64,000 bases of DNA from contig NZ_JAMOFV010000006.1 of the NCBI RefSeq assembly GCF_023656515.1, positions 3,968,194 through 4,032,193 on the forward strand, read 5' to 3'. The notes under the pieces are model-generated. The model was not told the origin of the DNA. It made no database searches and saw nothing but the letters and a program-made list of their open reading frames with translations. Below are positions 44,274 to 56,123 of this stretch, one piece after another; the stretch's first letter is position 1; the number at the start of each line of letters is the position of its first letter. Both the position numbers and the translations under genes were made by a program. Origin of the DNA: Clostridium swellfunianum. Lineage in GTDB: Bacteria > Bacillota > Clostridia > Clostridiales > Clostridiaceae.

Positions 44274-44921
44274 TTATTTCCATCTTAAAATTTCAATACT
44301 TTCATGTCCTTTTTTGTAATTTATCAAATACGGCTTTCCAACTAATTTAAACAAAGGCAAGTCTGCTAAGGAATCTGAAAACATATAAGAATTCTTAAAG
44401 TCTACTTCTATATTATCTTTTTTAAGTTCTTCCATAAGTCTTTTTACCTTTTCCTTGCCTTTGCAGTTCTCCCCATGCATAACACCTTTATAAATCCCGT
44501 TCTCGCATATAAATCTAGTTCCTATAACCTTATCTACCTCCTTTATATTGTATAGTTCATTTAAATAAAACTCAGCTGATGCAGATATAAGATATACCTT
44601 ATACCCTTCTGCCTTAAGCTTTCTCATCATATCTATGGCATCTTTGTATAAAATTTTACTTAACCTTTTTTCATAAAAGTCCTTTACATGATTCTGCATC
44701 TCTTTTTCTTTAATTCCATCAACAAAGCTTATAAAAGCTTCCTTAGCTTTTCTTAGTGGAATAATCTTCAAAACATAAAGTGCTGAATATGCAAAGATTT
44801 TTGGCAAATGCAATATGTGTTTAGGGTTCTTTTTAATCATAAAGCTATAAAACTCAAGCAAAGTTTCTCTCTTCGTAAGTGTGAAATCTACATCAAAAAT
44901 TGCTAACTTCTCCATAATCAT
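44274..44921 (-). CDS. HAD-superfamily IB phosphatase (SerB-like)
   Basis: A 215-aa HAD hydrolase. The catalytic DVDFT motif (KLAIFDVDFTLTKRETLLEF) is near residue 10, followed by YLISASAEFYL and SYMFSDSLADLPLFKLVG. Subfamily IB enzymes hydrolyse phosphoserine or related phosphomonoesters; the substrate is not visible. Either of two ATGs can start it; AGGAG is four or ten bases upstream. Confidence 0.85.
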   Translation of the reverse strand: MIMEKLAIFDVDFTLTKRETLLEFYSFMIKKNPKHILHLPKIFAYSALYVLKIIPLRKAKEAFISFVDGIKEKEMQNHVKDFYEKRLSKILYKDAIDMMRKLKAEGYKVYLISASAEFYLNELYNIKEVDKVIGTRFICENGIYKGVMHGENCKGKEKVKRLMEELKKDNIEVDFKNSYMFSDSLADLPLFKLVGKPYLINYKKGHESIEILRWK

Positions 44922-44941
44922 CTATCTCCTTTCAATATGTA

Positions 44942-44969
44942 AATATATAAATATAAGAATTTTGTCCAA
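44942..44969 (-). promoter_or_regulatory. Candidate sigma-A promoter of the HAD gene
   Basis: TTGGAC (44969-44964), 16-base spacer, TATATT (44947-44942), just after the DUF1292 terminator. The -10 lies in an AT-rich repeat, so chance matches are possible. Confidence 0.4.
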
Positions 44970-44976
44970 TACTAAA

Positions 44977-45004
44977 ACTAAAGACCGCTAACAACGTAGC
45001 GGCC
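44977..45004 (-). terminator. Intrinsic terminator after the DUF1292 gene
   Basis: An 8-bp stem GGCCGCTA/TAGCGGTC (one G-U), six-base loop, then TTTAGTTTTAG on the minus strand. Confidence 0.75.
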
Positions 45005-45011
45005 TTAATTA

Positions 45012-45365
45012 TTATTCTTCGTCTTCTAGACTTTGCTCATAGTATTTGGATACTTCCTCGAATTCCTCTTCATCAGGAACTACAAGTTCTCCCTCTTCAC
45101 CTACTATCTTGAATAGGTAAACTGAACCATCATCAGGATTTTGAACTAATATATAGTCATTTTCCTTGTAAGTAAAACCGTCTATAGCTTCGCAGGAAAC
45201 TACATTTCCGTTTTCATCTTCTAAATCTACTATCATAGGTCCGTGGTCATGATCATGGTCATGTCCGCAGCCACAACCTTCATGTCCGTGATCGTGGTCA
45301 TGGTCATTTCCACAGCCACAGCTATTGTCGTCACAACCGCAGTTGTGTAGTTTTTCATCGCTCAT
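45012..45365 (-). CDS. DUF1292 protein with His/Cys-rich N-terminal tail
   Basis: A 117-aa acidic protein. Residues ~45-115 are DUF1292 (MIVDLEDENGNVVSCEAIDG, then YILVQNPDDGSVYLFKIVGE), a small domain common in Firmicutes. The first ~43 residues carry about twelve His and seven Cys in repeats (CGCDDNSCGCG, HDHDHDHGHEGCGCGHDHDH), a likely metal-binding tail. DUF1292 proteins usually lack so long a tail. Function unknown; a metal store or sensor is possible. AGGAGG precedes the ATG. Confidence 0.88.
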   Translation of the reverse strand: MSDEKLHNCGCDDNSCGCGNDHDHDHGHEGCGCGHDHDHDHGPMIVDLEDENGNVVSCEAIDGFTYKENDYILVQNPDDGSVYLFKIVGEEGELVVPDEEEFEEVSKYYEQSLEDEE

Positions 45366-45400
45366 TAAAAAATCCTCCTTGAATTACGAGTTATGTTAAC

Positions 45401-45406
45401 ATTGTA
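45401..45406 (-). promoter_or_regulatory. Candidate -10 of the DUF1292 gene
   Basis: TACAAT on the minus strand at 45406-45401, about 35 bases before the ATG. The -35 region (TTTTAA-like) is weak. Confidence 0.35.
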
Positions 45407-45451
45407 CCCTTAATTTACTAATATTAAAAGTGTTTTTATAAATTTTCTTTT

Positions 45452-45483
45452 AAAAAAATCAGACTGCGGTATCTCACGCAGTC
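45452..45483 (-). terminator. Intrinsic terminator after pyruvate:ferredoxin oxidoreductase
   Basis: A 7-bp stem GACTGCG/CGCAGTC, eight-base loop, then a T-rich tail on the minus strand including seven T. Confidence 0.85.
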
Positions 45484-45497
45484 CAATCTTTTAAAAA

Positions 45498-49028
<3,531 letters not shown>

Positions 49029-49178
49029 CTATATAATAAATTTTTATTTATTGATACAGGTACGAATAAACAATGAAACAACAAATAGATTATAAATCAA
49101 ACAAAGCCAGCAATATAAATTACCTACTTGTCCATTGTTATCATTTGAGTACCAAATAATAGTACAGGCCCAATTACT

Positions 49179-49206
49179 ATTATATACTATAATTTTAATA
49201 ATTCAA
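49179..49206 (-). promoter_or_regulatory. Sigma-A-type promoter of nifJ
   Basis: TTGAAT (49206-49201), 16-base spacer, TATAAT (49184-49179), giving a leader of ~165 bases. The leader is AT-rich and holds no recognised riboswitch. Confidence 0.65.
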
Positions 49207-49253
49207 CCTTTAGGCATGTTAATTATTTGACAATTATAAAAACTTTTTTGAAT

Positions 49254-49289
49254 AAAAAATTCTCTCTATTTTATCAGAGAGAATTTTTT
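49254..49289. terminator. Terminator after the LysM-CAP gene
   Basis: Perfect stem AAAAATTCTCTCT with its complement at 49254-49289, about 14 bp with an eight-base loop, with A/T runs at both ends so it can act in either direction. It follows the minus-strand LysM-CAP gene. Confidence 0.85.
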
Positions 49290-49294
49290 ATATA

Positions 49295-49903
49295 TTATCT
49301 AGTCATGAACATTTGTGTCCAATACAATGAACCATCCCTAGCAAGACCAACACCTATTTCTTTAAAATCTGCCTTTAGTATATTGGCTCTGTGTCCTGGA
49401 GAATTCATCCAAGCTGTCATAACTTCTTGTGGAGTTCTTTGTCCCATGGCAATATTCTCGCCTGCACTGTAGAAACTAAAACCAAACTTCTTCATCATAT
49501 CAAATGGAGATCCATAGGTTGGAGAATAGTGGGAAAAGTATCCTTTATTCTTCATATCCTGAGACTTTATTCTTGCAACTCTTGAAAGCTCCCAGTTTGC
49601 TTTTAAAGGTGCAAGACCATGTTTGCTTCTTTCAATATTAACTAATCTAATTACCTCATTTTCTAACGCCTTAACATCATCTATGTTAGGAACTGTAAGT
49701 CTCTGACCTGGATATATCATATTAGGATTTGTTATTTGGCGATTTGCACTTATGATTTCAGATACACCAATCTGATATCTTACTGCTATCTTCCACATGC
49801 TGTCTCCAGACCTAACTGTGTAAGTTATAGGTTGTGCGTGTACAGACGTTTTTGCACAAATTAAAACAAACACACTAAATAAAAATACACCTAATTTCTT
49901 CAT
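49295..49903 (-). CDS. Secreted LysM-CAP domain protein (SafA/YkwD-like)
   Basis: A 202-aa exported protein: signal peptide ~1-23 (KKLGVFLFSVFVLICAKTSV HA), LysM domain ~26-72 (YTVRSGDSMWKIAVRYQIGV, NPNMIYPGQRLTVPN) for peptidoglycan binding, and a CAP/SCP domain ~80-202 (LVNIERSKHGLAPLKANWEL, WMNSPGHRANILKADFKEIG). Such proteins occur in spore coat/cortex (SafA-like with YkwD) or on the cell wall. No sporulation promoter was identified. Confidence 0.9.
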   Translation of the reverse strand: MKKLGVFLFSVFVLICAKTSVHAQPITYTVRSGDSMWKIAVRYQIGVSEIISANRQITNPNMIYPGQRLTVPNIDDVKALENEVIRLVNIERSKHGLAPLKANWELSRVARIKSQDMKNKGYFSHYSPTYGSPFDMMKKFGFSFYSAGENIAMGQRTPQEVMTAWMNSPGHRANILKADFKEIGVGLARDGSLYWTQMFMTR

Positions 49904-50002
49904 TGTTTATCACCTCATTATATATTTTGTTAATTCTTTTTTAATTTATTTCAAATTCTAATGGTTACTTAGAGAACAATTTCTAACTCTGGTAAATAAA
50001 AC

Positions 50003-50038
50003 AAAAAAAGACCCTACAAGAATACATCCTGCAGAATC
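50003..50038 (-). terminator. Intrinsic terminator after the beta-CASP gene
   Basis: A 12-bp stem (50010-50021 with 50027-50038, four G-U pairs), five-base loop, then seven T on the minus strand. Confidence 0.9.
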
Positions 50039-50050
50039 TTCCTTAAATTT

Positions 50051-51568
50051 TTATTGATCCAATATATTTTTAATGTGATCCAAAAGAATAGTTTTATCTA
50101 TTTCATCCATATCATCAATTGAACTCAAAAGTTTAATTATTTTATCTTTGTAATCTATAGTAACTTTAGTTTTATAATCATTAATTATAAATTTTTCTCC
50201 GGTTTTCATCACTCTAGCTTTGTAGCCCTCATCAGCTAAAACTCTCATAAAGCTGTTTCGCGCCTCTTCATCTCCATGCACCAAAAGAATTTCCTTAGGA
50301 GGTTTCTTAAAGCCTTTCACCCAATCCAAAAGTCCATCTTTGTCCGCATGGCCAGACAGACCTTGGAGTGCATATATTTCTGCGTTTACTGCAATTTCTT
50401 CACCGAATATTTTTACTTTTTTCGATCCGTCTAAAATAGCTCTTCCTAGAGTTCCTTCAGCCTGATATCCTACAAATACGATAGAACACTCTTTTCTCCA
50501 AAGATTATGCTTTAAATGATGTTTTATTCTTCCCGCTTCACACATGCCGCTTGCAGATATAACCAAAGCACCGCTTTGAATTTTATTTATTCTTGCAGAA
50601 TCCTCTGGTGTTTCGCTAAAAACCAAGCCATCAAAATCTAATGGGTTATCTCCTGACTCTATAAGTTTTTTTGCTTCCTCATCGTAAATATCAGTGTATT
50701 TTTCAAAAATTCTAGTAGATTGCGAAGCTAAAGGGCTATCCACGTATACTGTTACATTTTTAAGCTTATCATTATTTACATAATGATTAAGCGCATAAAG
50801 GACTTCTTGAGTTCTTCCTACTGCAAAGGATGGAATTATTACATTTCCTCCTCTTTTGAAGGTAGTTTTAATTATTTTTATAAGTTCCTCGAATTCATTA
50901 TCTATATTTTGATGTACTCTGTCACCATAAGTTGTTTCCATAATTACATAATCGGCATTGTCAATTTTAGAAGGATCTTTGATTATAGGAAGATTTTTAT
51001 TTCCTAAATCACCGCTGTAAACCAGCTTAACTTCTCCTTTATCCTTTTCTTTAATTTTCATTTCAATAATAGAAGCCCCTAACAGATGACCTGCATCTTT
51101 AAACCTTACTTTAAATCCTTCAAATAATTCTATCCATTTATTATACTGACAGCTTCTAAATAGGTATATGGCAACACCAGCCAGCTTTGCAGTATATAAA
51201 GGTTCTATTGGATCTAAGCCCTGTCTTACTCTCTTCCTATTCTTCCATTCAGTTTCCATCTCCATAATATGCCCACTGTCAGGAAGCATAACACTGCATA
51301 GATCCCTAGTAGCATCAGTACAAATTACTTCTCCTTTAAAGCCTCTCTTATATAAAAGCGGTATTCTGCCGCTGTGGTCAATATGAGCATGCGATAGCAA
51401 TACATAATCTATTTCCTTAGGATTAAAGTCAAATTCTTCATTTCCTCTTTCCTTTTCATCCTTACCTTGATAAAGACCACAGTCTAATAGTATTCTCTTA
51501 TTATTAACTTTTAAAAGATGACAGGAGCCTGTAACACATCCAGCTGCACCATAGAATTGTATCTTCAT
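50051..51568 (-). CDS. Metallo-beta-lactamase/beta-CASP RNase family protein
   Basis: A 505-aa beta-CASP protein. The metal ligands are in LLSHAHIDHSGRIPLL, with FYGAAGCVTGSCHLLKVNNK and DCGLYQG at the start and KDAGHLLGASIIEMK later; beta-CASP and C-terminal motifs include VIISASGMCEAGRIKHHLKH and LSGHADKDGLLDWV. Related proteins are RNA endonucleases/exonucleases of the CPSF/Ysh1 type; the target RNA is not known. The ATG at 51568 with GGAGG five bases upstream is used; the longer frame has no support. Confidence 0.88.
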   Translation of the reverse strand: MKIQFYGAAGCVTGSCHLLKVNNKRILLDCGLYQGKDEKERGNEEFDFNPKEIDYVLLSHAHIDHSGRIPLLYKRGFKGEVICTDATRDLCSVMLPDSGHIMEMETEWKNRKRVRQGLDPIEPLYTAKLAGVAIYLFRSCQYNKWIELFEGFKVRFKDAGHLLGASIIEMKIKEKDKGEVKLVYSGDLGNKNLPIIKDPSKIDNADYVIMETTYGDRVHQNIDNEFEELIKIIKTTFKRGGNVIIPSFAVGRTQEVLYALNHYVNNDKLKNVTVYVDSPLASQSTRIFEKYTDIYDEEAKKLIESGDNPLDFDGLVFSETPEDSARINKIQSGALVISASGMCEAGRIKHHLKHNLWRKECSIVFVGYQAEGTLGRAILDGSKKVKIFGEEIAVNAEIYALQGLSGHADKDGLLDWVKGFKKPPKEILLVHGDEEARNSFMRVLADEGYKARVMKTGEKFIINDYKTKVTIDYKDKIIKLLSSIDDMDEIDKTILLDHIKNILDQ

Positions 51569-51647
51569 AACATCCTCCTTAATAAAGCTTCGGCTTAATG
51601 CCTTATAATACATTATATTAAGAGAGTGCTGCCTTTTGAATTAACAA

Positions 51648-52727
51648 CTAACTATTATTTTTCTTTACTTTCTCTATGAGCTTAACTATCGCCTCTACTC
51701 CATCACCTAAATTATTTTTTTCCATCCTTTTTATAAAAATTTCTTTGCTATCGTAAAGTTCTTTAATTTTATTTAGAAGACTTGTTTCATTTACTTCCTC
51801 TTCTAGTAAAACCATACTGTAGCCACACTTTTCAAAGGATGCAGCATTAAGAATCTGATCTCCTCTGCTTGACTTTGCTGATAAAGGTATTAAAAGATTT
51901 GGTTTTTTTAAGGCTAAAAATTCAAATATAGAATTTGCACCAGCTCTTGAAACGATTATATCAGCAGCAGCCATTAAGTGAGGGAGTTCTTCATTTACAT
52001 ACTCAAACTGCTTGTAGCCTTTCTCGCTATTTAAATTATCATCTATGTTTCCTTTTCCACAAATGTGAATTATATTAAAGCTTAGCAAAAGCTTATCTAG
52101 ATTCTTTCTTATACTTTCATTGATAGCTTTAGAACCTAAACTTCCACCCATAATATAAAGTACTGGCTTAGCCTGATTAAAGCCGCAGATACTTAACCCT
52201 TTTATCTGGCTGCCTTCTAAAAGTTCCTTTCTAATTGGAGTGCCTGTTAAAACTGCTTTGTTCTTATTTAGTTTTTTTAATGCTTCGGGGAAAGTTACAC
52301 ATACCTTTGTGCAGTATGGAACAGAAAGCTTATTTGCAAGTCCAGGAGTAATATCTGACTCATGAGCTATTACTGGAACCCTATTAAAATAAGCACCAAT
52401 AACTACAGGCACAGCTACAAAACCTCCCTTTGAAAAAACAACATTTGGTTTTTGCTTTTTAATAATGTCATAAGCCTGCCAAATTCCTTTTACAACCTTA
52501 AAAGGATCAGTAAAATTTTTAACATCAAAATATCTTCTAAGCTTACCGCTTGCTATTGCATGGTATTTTATTTTGTTTTCTTCGATAATCTTTCTTTCAA
52601 TACCTTCTTCTGTACCAATATATTCTATATCATAGCCTAATTCCTTAAGCCTTGGAATAAGCGCAAGATTGGGAGTAACATGACCTGCTGAACCGCCTCC
52701 GGTCATTATTATTTTTTTATTTTCCAA
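51648..52727 (-). CDS. murG: MurG-like undecaprenyl-PP-MurNAc-pentapeptide GlcNAc transferase
   Basis: A 359-aa glycosyltransferase (GT28). The lipid-I-to-lipid-II step of peptidoglycan synthesis. Motifs: [20 protein letters not shown] (N-terminal G loop), [17 protein letters not shown] and the nucleotide-sugar-binding [20 protein letters not shown]. The start appears to be TTG at 52727 with GGAAG eight bases upstream. It stands alone rather than in a division cluster, so it could be a second, MurG-like copy. Confidence 0.88.
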   Translation of the reverse strand: MENKKIIMTGGGSAGHVTPNLALIPRLKELGYDIEYIGTEEGIERKIIEENKIKYHAIASGKLRRYFDVKNFTDPFKVVKGIWQAYDIIKKQKPNVVFSKGGFVAVPVVIGAYFNRVPVIAHESDITPGLANKLSVPYCTKVCVTFPEALKKLNKNKAVLTGTPIRKELLEGSQIKGLSICGFNQAKPVLYIMGGSLGSKAINESIRKNLDKLLLSFNIIHICGKGNIDDNLNSEKGYKQFEYVNEELPHLMAAADIIVSRAGANSIFEFLALKKPNLLIPLSAKSSRGDQILNAASFEKCGYSMVLLEEEVNETSLLNKIKELYDSKEIFIKRMEKNNLGDGVEAIVKLIEKVKKNNS

Positions 52728-53028
52728 TTTAACATCTTCCTTTACAATAAATTCGCTAATATTAATATACTAATAAAATAGCTTTTTTGTATATAACCTG
52801 AACAAATTTTTTTTATAATATACCAAAATTAAAATATAAAGTATTTAAATGATTAATTTATCTTCCTTGACTATAGTACACTAATATAATTCTATCGCAT
52901 TTGGACAACATAATAACACAAACAGAAAAAAGAAGGCTAAAGTCCTAAATGAACTTTAGCGGATAATTAATGAGCGGAGCGAATGGATTTAATCGGTCTG
53001 TGTTCCGACTAAAAGGAGGAATAAAAAA
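52728..53028. other. Intergenic divergent region between murG and the first SASP gene
   Basis: About 300 AT-rich bases between divergent genes. Around 52943-52970 there is a perfect 8-bp hairpin GCTAAAGT/ACTTTAGC without a U-tract, and at ~52994-53009 a short TCGG/CCGA hairpin just before the SASP ribosome-binding site. I could not identify a convincing SigG promoter (GNATR/CATNNTA) with proper spacing. Confidence 0.4.
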
Positions 53029-53223
53029 ATGTCAAGAAGAAACAAAGCATTAGTTCCACAAGCTAGAGCTGGTTTAGATAGATTTAAAATGGAAGCTGCA
53101 AGAGAAGTTGGTGTTAACCTAAGTGAAGGTTACAACGGCGATTTAACAGCAAGAGAAAATGGTTCTGTAGTCGGTCAAATGGTTAAAAAAATGGTTGAGG
53201 CTTATGAACAAGGACTTAAGTAG
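53029..53223 (+). CDS. Alpha/beta-type small acid-soluble spore protein, with Gly-to-Val change
   Basis: A 64-aa DNA-binding spore protein (SASP) that coats and protects spore DNA. NKALVPQARAGLDRFKMEAA, the germination-protease region MEAAREVGVN, and YNGDLTARENGSV are conserved. The invariant VGG is VVG here: GSVVGQMVKKMVEAYEQ. The changed residue aligns with Gly52 of B. subtilis SspC, important for DNA binding. The neighbouring copy keeps VGG. AGGAGG precedes the ATG and a terminator follows. Confidence 0.95.
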   Translation: MSRRNKALVPQARAGLDRFKMEAAREVGVNLSEGYNGDLTARENGSVVGQMVKKMVEAYEQGLK

Positions 53224-53250
53224 TTAGATGAAAGATAATAATATAGCATG

Positions 53251-53281
53251 ACTGACTGGCTCTGGCTGGTCAGTTATTTTT
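53251..53281 (+). terminator. Terminator after the first SASP gene
   Basis: A 10-bp stem ACTGACTGGC/GCTGGTCAGT with two G-U pairs and loop TCTG, followed by TTATTTTTAG. Confidence 0.85.
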
Positions 53282-53333
53282 AGTTTATAAAAAAGCATAA
53301 GCTTCATATATTCTTTTATTCTTTTATTGTTAT

Positions 53334-53352
53334 ATTCTTATGTTTATATATT
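53334..53352. repeat. AT-rich repeat copy ATTCTTATGTTTATATATT
   Basis: One-base variant of the element seen twice at 32494-32531 and, reversed, at 44942-44959. It lies in the spacer between the two SASP genes, preceded by a looser TATTCTTTTATTCTTTTATT run. Confidence 0.45.
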
Positions 53353-53458
53353 GCTACTAATAGTTGTATTCTTTTTCCTGCACTTCCTGTAACCTTCTAT
53401 TATATAAAAAGTCACATTGGATAAGCTATAATCAACAAGGAAAAAGGAGGTGAATGAT

Positions 53459-53653
53459 ATGTCAAACAGAAACAATAGAGTATTAGTTCCTCAAGCTAAG
53501 GCAGGATTAGACAGATTTAAGATGGAAGCTGCTCAAGAAGTAGGAGTTAATCTTAAAGAAGGTTACAATGGAGACCTTACTTCAAGAGAAAATGGATCAG
53601 TAGGCGGCCAAATGGTTAAAAGAATGGTTGAAGCTTACGAAAAGAACCTATAG
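53459..53653 (+). CDS. Alpha/beta-type small acid-soluble spore protein
   Basis: A 64-aa SASP with the intact signature GSVGGQMVKRMVEAYEKNL and MEAAQEVGVNLKEGYNGDLT. About 80% identical to the upstream copy, so the pair is a tandem duplication. The ATG at 53459 has AGGAGG eight bases upstream. Expected to be made only in the forespore under SigG and cleaved by GPR in germination. Confidence 0.96.
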   Translation: MSNRNNRVLVPQAKAGLDRFKMEAAQEVGVNLKEGYNGDLTSRENGSVGGQMVKRMVEAYEKNL

Positions 53654-53668
53654 TACTTATTATAGGGG

Positions 53669-53700
53669 AAGCACAGGACAATTGACCTGTGCTTTCTTTA
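53669..53700 (+). terminator. Terminator after the second SASP gene
   Basis: A 9-bp stem AAGCACAGG/CCTGTGCTT, eight-base loop, then TCTTTAATTT. It overlaps the end of the convergent histidine kinase gene at 53698. Confidence 0.85.
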
Positions 53701-55710
53701 ATTTATATCTGAAAACTCTATATCAATTTTATAATTTATTGTGGTATCAATAGTCGCAACCTCTCTATAAGGTTCAGATTGCATATTAGTTTTTTTATAA
53801 GTAACTATAAATTCACTACCTTTACCTTCGGTGCTAAAAACCGATATATTACCCTCCATGTATTCAACTAATTTTTTAACAAGAGATAGTCCAATACCCG
53901 TTCCTTCAGCTCTTCGTGAAAGAGAAGTGTTTACCTGTGCAAATCTGTCAAATATATAGTTAATCTTGCCTTGAGGTATTCCAATGCCTTCGTCCGCAAC
54001 CCTTAAAGAAAAGCTTTCTTTCTGTATATCCAACACCACCATAATCTGCTTATTTTCTGGTGTAAATTTAATAGAATTTGATAATAGATTTAAAAGCACC
54101 TTCTCATACTTATCCCTATCCATGTATACTAGACACTCTTCTTCATTGGTGTCAAATACAAGGTCTATTCCCTTGCTCTTAGCGTATAAATTTACCGACC
54201 CTACTATATTTTCGGTTACACTTACCACATCAAAACAGCTATTATTCAATGTCAAAAATCCTGCTTCAGCCTTGGACACATCCAAGATGTTGTTTATCAA
54301 TTTTAAAAGTCTGCTGCAGTTTTGACTTATTCTATTTAAAGTTTTCTCTACATTAGGAGTAATCTCATCTTTATAAATATCATTTGCAAGCTGCAGAGAG
54401 GAATATATAATTGTTAACGGTGTTCTAAGTTCATGAGAAATAACAGTAAAGAATTCATCCTTAAGCCTGGTAACTTTCTCAAGTTCTCTGCTATGATTTA
54501 GTTCATCTGTTATATCTAAACCATGAATATGAATTCTATTTACATTTCCTAGAGCATCTTTGTAAGGTGAAAACTTAAATTTATAGTATCTTTCACTTCC
54601 ATTCCTATCGATAATGGTATAAGGAGAAACAGAAAATTCTTTTCCTTTTTCTCCAACACGCTTCATGATACTAAAAAAATCCTGGCTTAAATGTTCTTCT
54701 AAAACCTGATGGGCAGTCCGCCCAATAAACTCCTCTACACCTAAATTACTTTCCCTAAGATGCTTTGACATATCCTTATGTTTTTTATTTATAAGCTTAT
54801 ATGTAAGCTCCGGGTAATCTACAACAGCAATAGGTACATCAAGATTATTCACCACATCCTTGATAAATCTAGCTCTTTCTTCTGCTATAAGTTCATGAAT
54901 TTTAGCTTCAGTTACATCCTTTAAAGTTACAATTGTATAGACTAGTTCCTTCTTTATGTTAAATATTGGATTCGAATTAATCTCTAGGTATTTTTCTGCA
55001 TTAGTGTTTTTTTCGATCATCTTTACTACATAGTTTTTTATTGGTATATGGTTTTTATATACATATTCATATATATCAATTATTTCCTTGTTATTATCTA
55101 CACTCACTATATTGTATTTTTTAAATAATGCGGAAGTATTTAAAAGTTCACCTATATTTAGTTCAGTAATACTATAAGCTGCTCTATTGCAAAGATTAAA
55201 CTTGCCTTTATTATCGATTACAATAATGCCTTCCGAAATATTGTTTATAACATCCTTAAGGTGCATAAGATGCTCTTTTTCTCTGTTTCTTAAAATTTCA
55301 ATTATATCGCATTTTGTTTTAAGCTCAGTAGATATATTTAAAAACTTTTCTCTTTCTTCAACAAGATTTGTTTGATTATACTCAAATTTTTTTCTATTTT
55401 GAAGAACTTCATCGGTAGTTTCAAAGATATAAAGCTCTACACAGCTTGTCTTCCCCAAAATAATAATAGTAAAATATCGATTTTTAACAAGCTCAATCTC
55501 GCTTAGCTTTTTTTCCTGTCCCTTTTTAAAACATTCTAAAATAGTTGATATATACTGATTCAGGACAGAGAATTTATCTATATAGCTATTTATGAACTCA
55601 TCATTTAAATCGAGCATTGTTTTGACTCTATAATTTAAGTATTCTATGGTAAGGGGATTTCCCTTTAAAACTATTACCCCAAACGGAATACGTTCATATT
55701 CCTGCTGCAT
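53698..55710 (-). CDS. Soluble multi-PAS sensor histidine kinase
   Basis: A 670-aa kinase without transmembrane segments. Residues 1-~130 are a poorly conserved sensory region plus coiled coil; PAS domains lie at ~150-270 (VINNISEGIIVIDNKGKFNL) and ~280-400 (VVNNLDVPIAVVDYPELTYK); HisKA with phospho-His426 (FFTVISHELRTPLTIIYSSL); HATPase with N (LLNLLSNSIKFTPENKQ), G1 (VADEGIGIPQGK) and G2 (AEGTGIGLSLVKKLVEYMEG). No receiver is encoded next to it. In clostridia orphan kinases of this type often phosphorylate Spo0A; the position beside SASP genes fits but does not prove it. Confidence 0.93.
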   Translation of the reverse strand: MQQEYERIPFGVIVLKGNPLTIEYLNYRVKTMLDLNDEFINSYIDKFSVLNQYISTILECFKKGQEKKLSEIELVKNRYFTIIILGKTSCVELYIFETTDEVLQNRKKFEYNQTNLVEEREKFLNISTELKTKCDIIEILRNREKEHLMHLKDVINNISEGIIVIDNKGKFNLCNRAAYSITELNIGELLNTSALFKKYNIVSVDNNKEIIDIYEYVYKNHIPIKNYVVKMIEKNTNAEKYLEINSNPIFNIKKELVYTIVTLKDVTEAKIHELIAEERARFIKDVVNNLDVPIAVVDYPELTYKLINKKHKDMSKHLRESNLGVEEFIGRTAHQVLEEHLSQDFFSIMKRVGEKGKEFSVSPYTIIDRNGSERYYKFKFSPYKDALGNVNRIHIHGLDITDELNHSRELEKVTRLKDEFFTVISHELRTPLTIIYSSLQLANDIYKDEITPNVEKTLNRISQNCSRLLKLINNILDVSKAEAGFLTLNNSCFDVVSVTENIVGSVNLYAKSKGIDLVFDTNEEECLVYMDRDKYEKVLLNLLSNSIKFTPENKQIMVVLDIQKESFSLRVADEGIGIPQGKINYIFDRFAQVNTSLSRRAEGTGIGLSLVKKLVEYMEGNISVFSTEGKGSEFIVTYKKTNMQSEPYREVATIDTTINYKIDIEFSDIN

Positions 55711-55810
55711 TCTAGAACCTCCACATAAAATTAAAATACCTTAAAAATTGTATTTCTCTACGTTAATTATATTCTATATAAATTTGTAATTATCTACAAG
55801 CGAATTTTAA

Positions 55811-55845
55811 ACAAAATAAGAGGCTGAGTTTGAAAAACAGCCTCA
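55811..55845 (-). terminator. Intrinsic terminator after the 66-aa gene
   Basis: A 7-bp stem GAGGCTG/CAGCCTC, eleven-base loop, then TTATTTTGTTT on the minus strand. Confidence 0.75.
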
Positions 55846-55859
55846 AGTAAAATATATAG

Positions 55860-56060
55860 TTATTCTTTTGCTAAATTTGAAAGACCTGAAGAAATGCCGT
55901 CGCATTCTTCTAAGCAATTCTCTATACTTCTTATCTGACTTTCTATTCTTTCTCTCATAGTTCCATTTTCTGCGTTATTTGATGCTTTTCCTAAGCAATT
56001 TTGAACATCCTTTAAGCTTGTAATAGCGTGCTCAACATGCTTTCTAGCCTCTTCATTCAT
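55860..56060 (-). CDS. Unrecognised 66-aa helical protein
   Basis: A small, probably two-helix protein: MNEEARKHVEHAITSLKDVQ NCLGKAS then RIESQIRSIENCLEECDGIS. Three Cys are present and the helices are amphipathic. It has a ribosome-binding site (GGAGGGATC) and its own terminator, so it is real, but I do not know the family. It lies between the kinase and recJ. Confidence 0.7.
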   Translation of the reverse strand: MNEEARKHVEHAITSLKDVQNCLGKASNNAENGTMRERIESQIRSIENCLEECDGISSGLSNLAKE

Positions 56061-56123
56061 ACTGATCCCTCCATTTCTATGCTTTAGTTCAGTATTATTA
56101 TGTGCAGAAACTTATGTAAAATA

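Noticed and set aside
52728-53028. SigG promoter for the SASP genes
   Set aside because: GCATT and CATAATA-like words are present but the spacing is far too short; no convincing pair was found.
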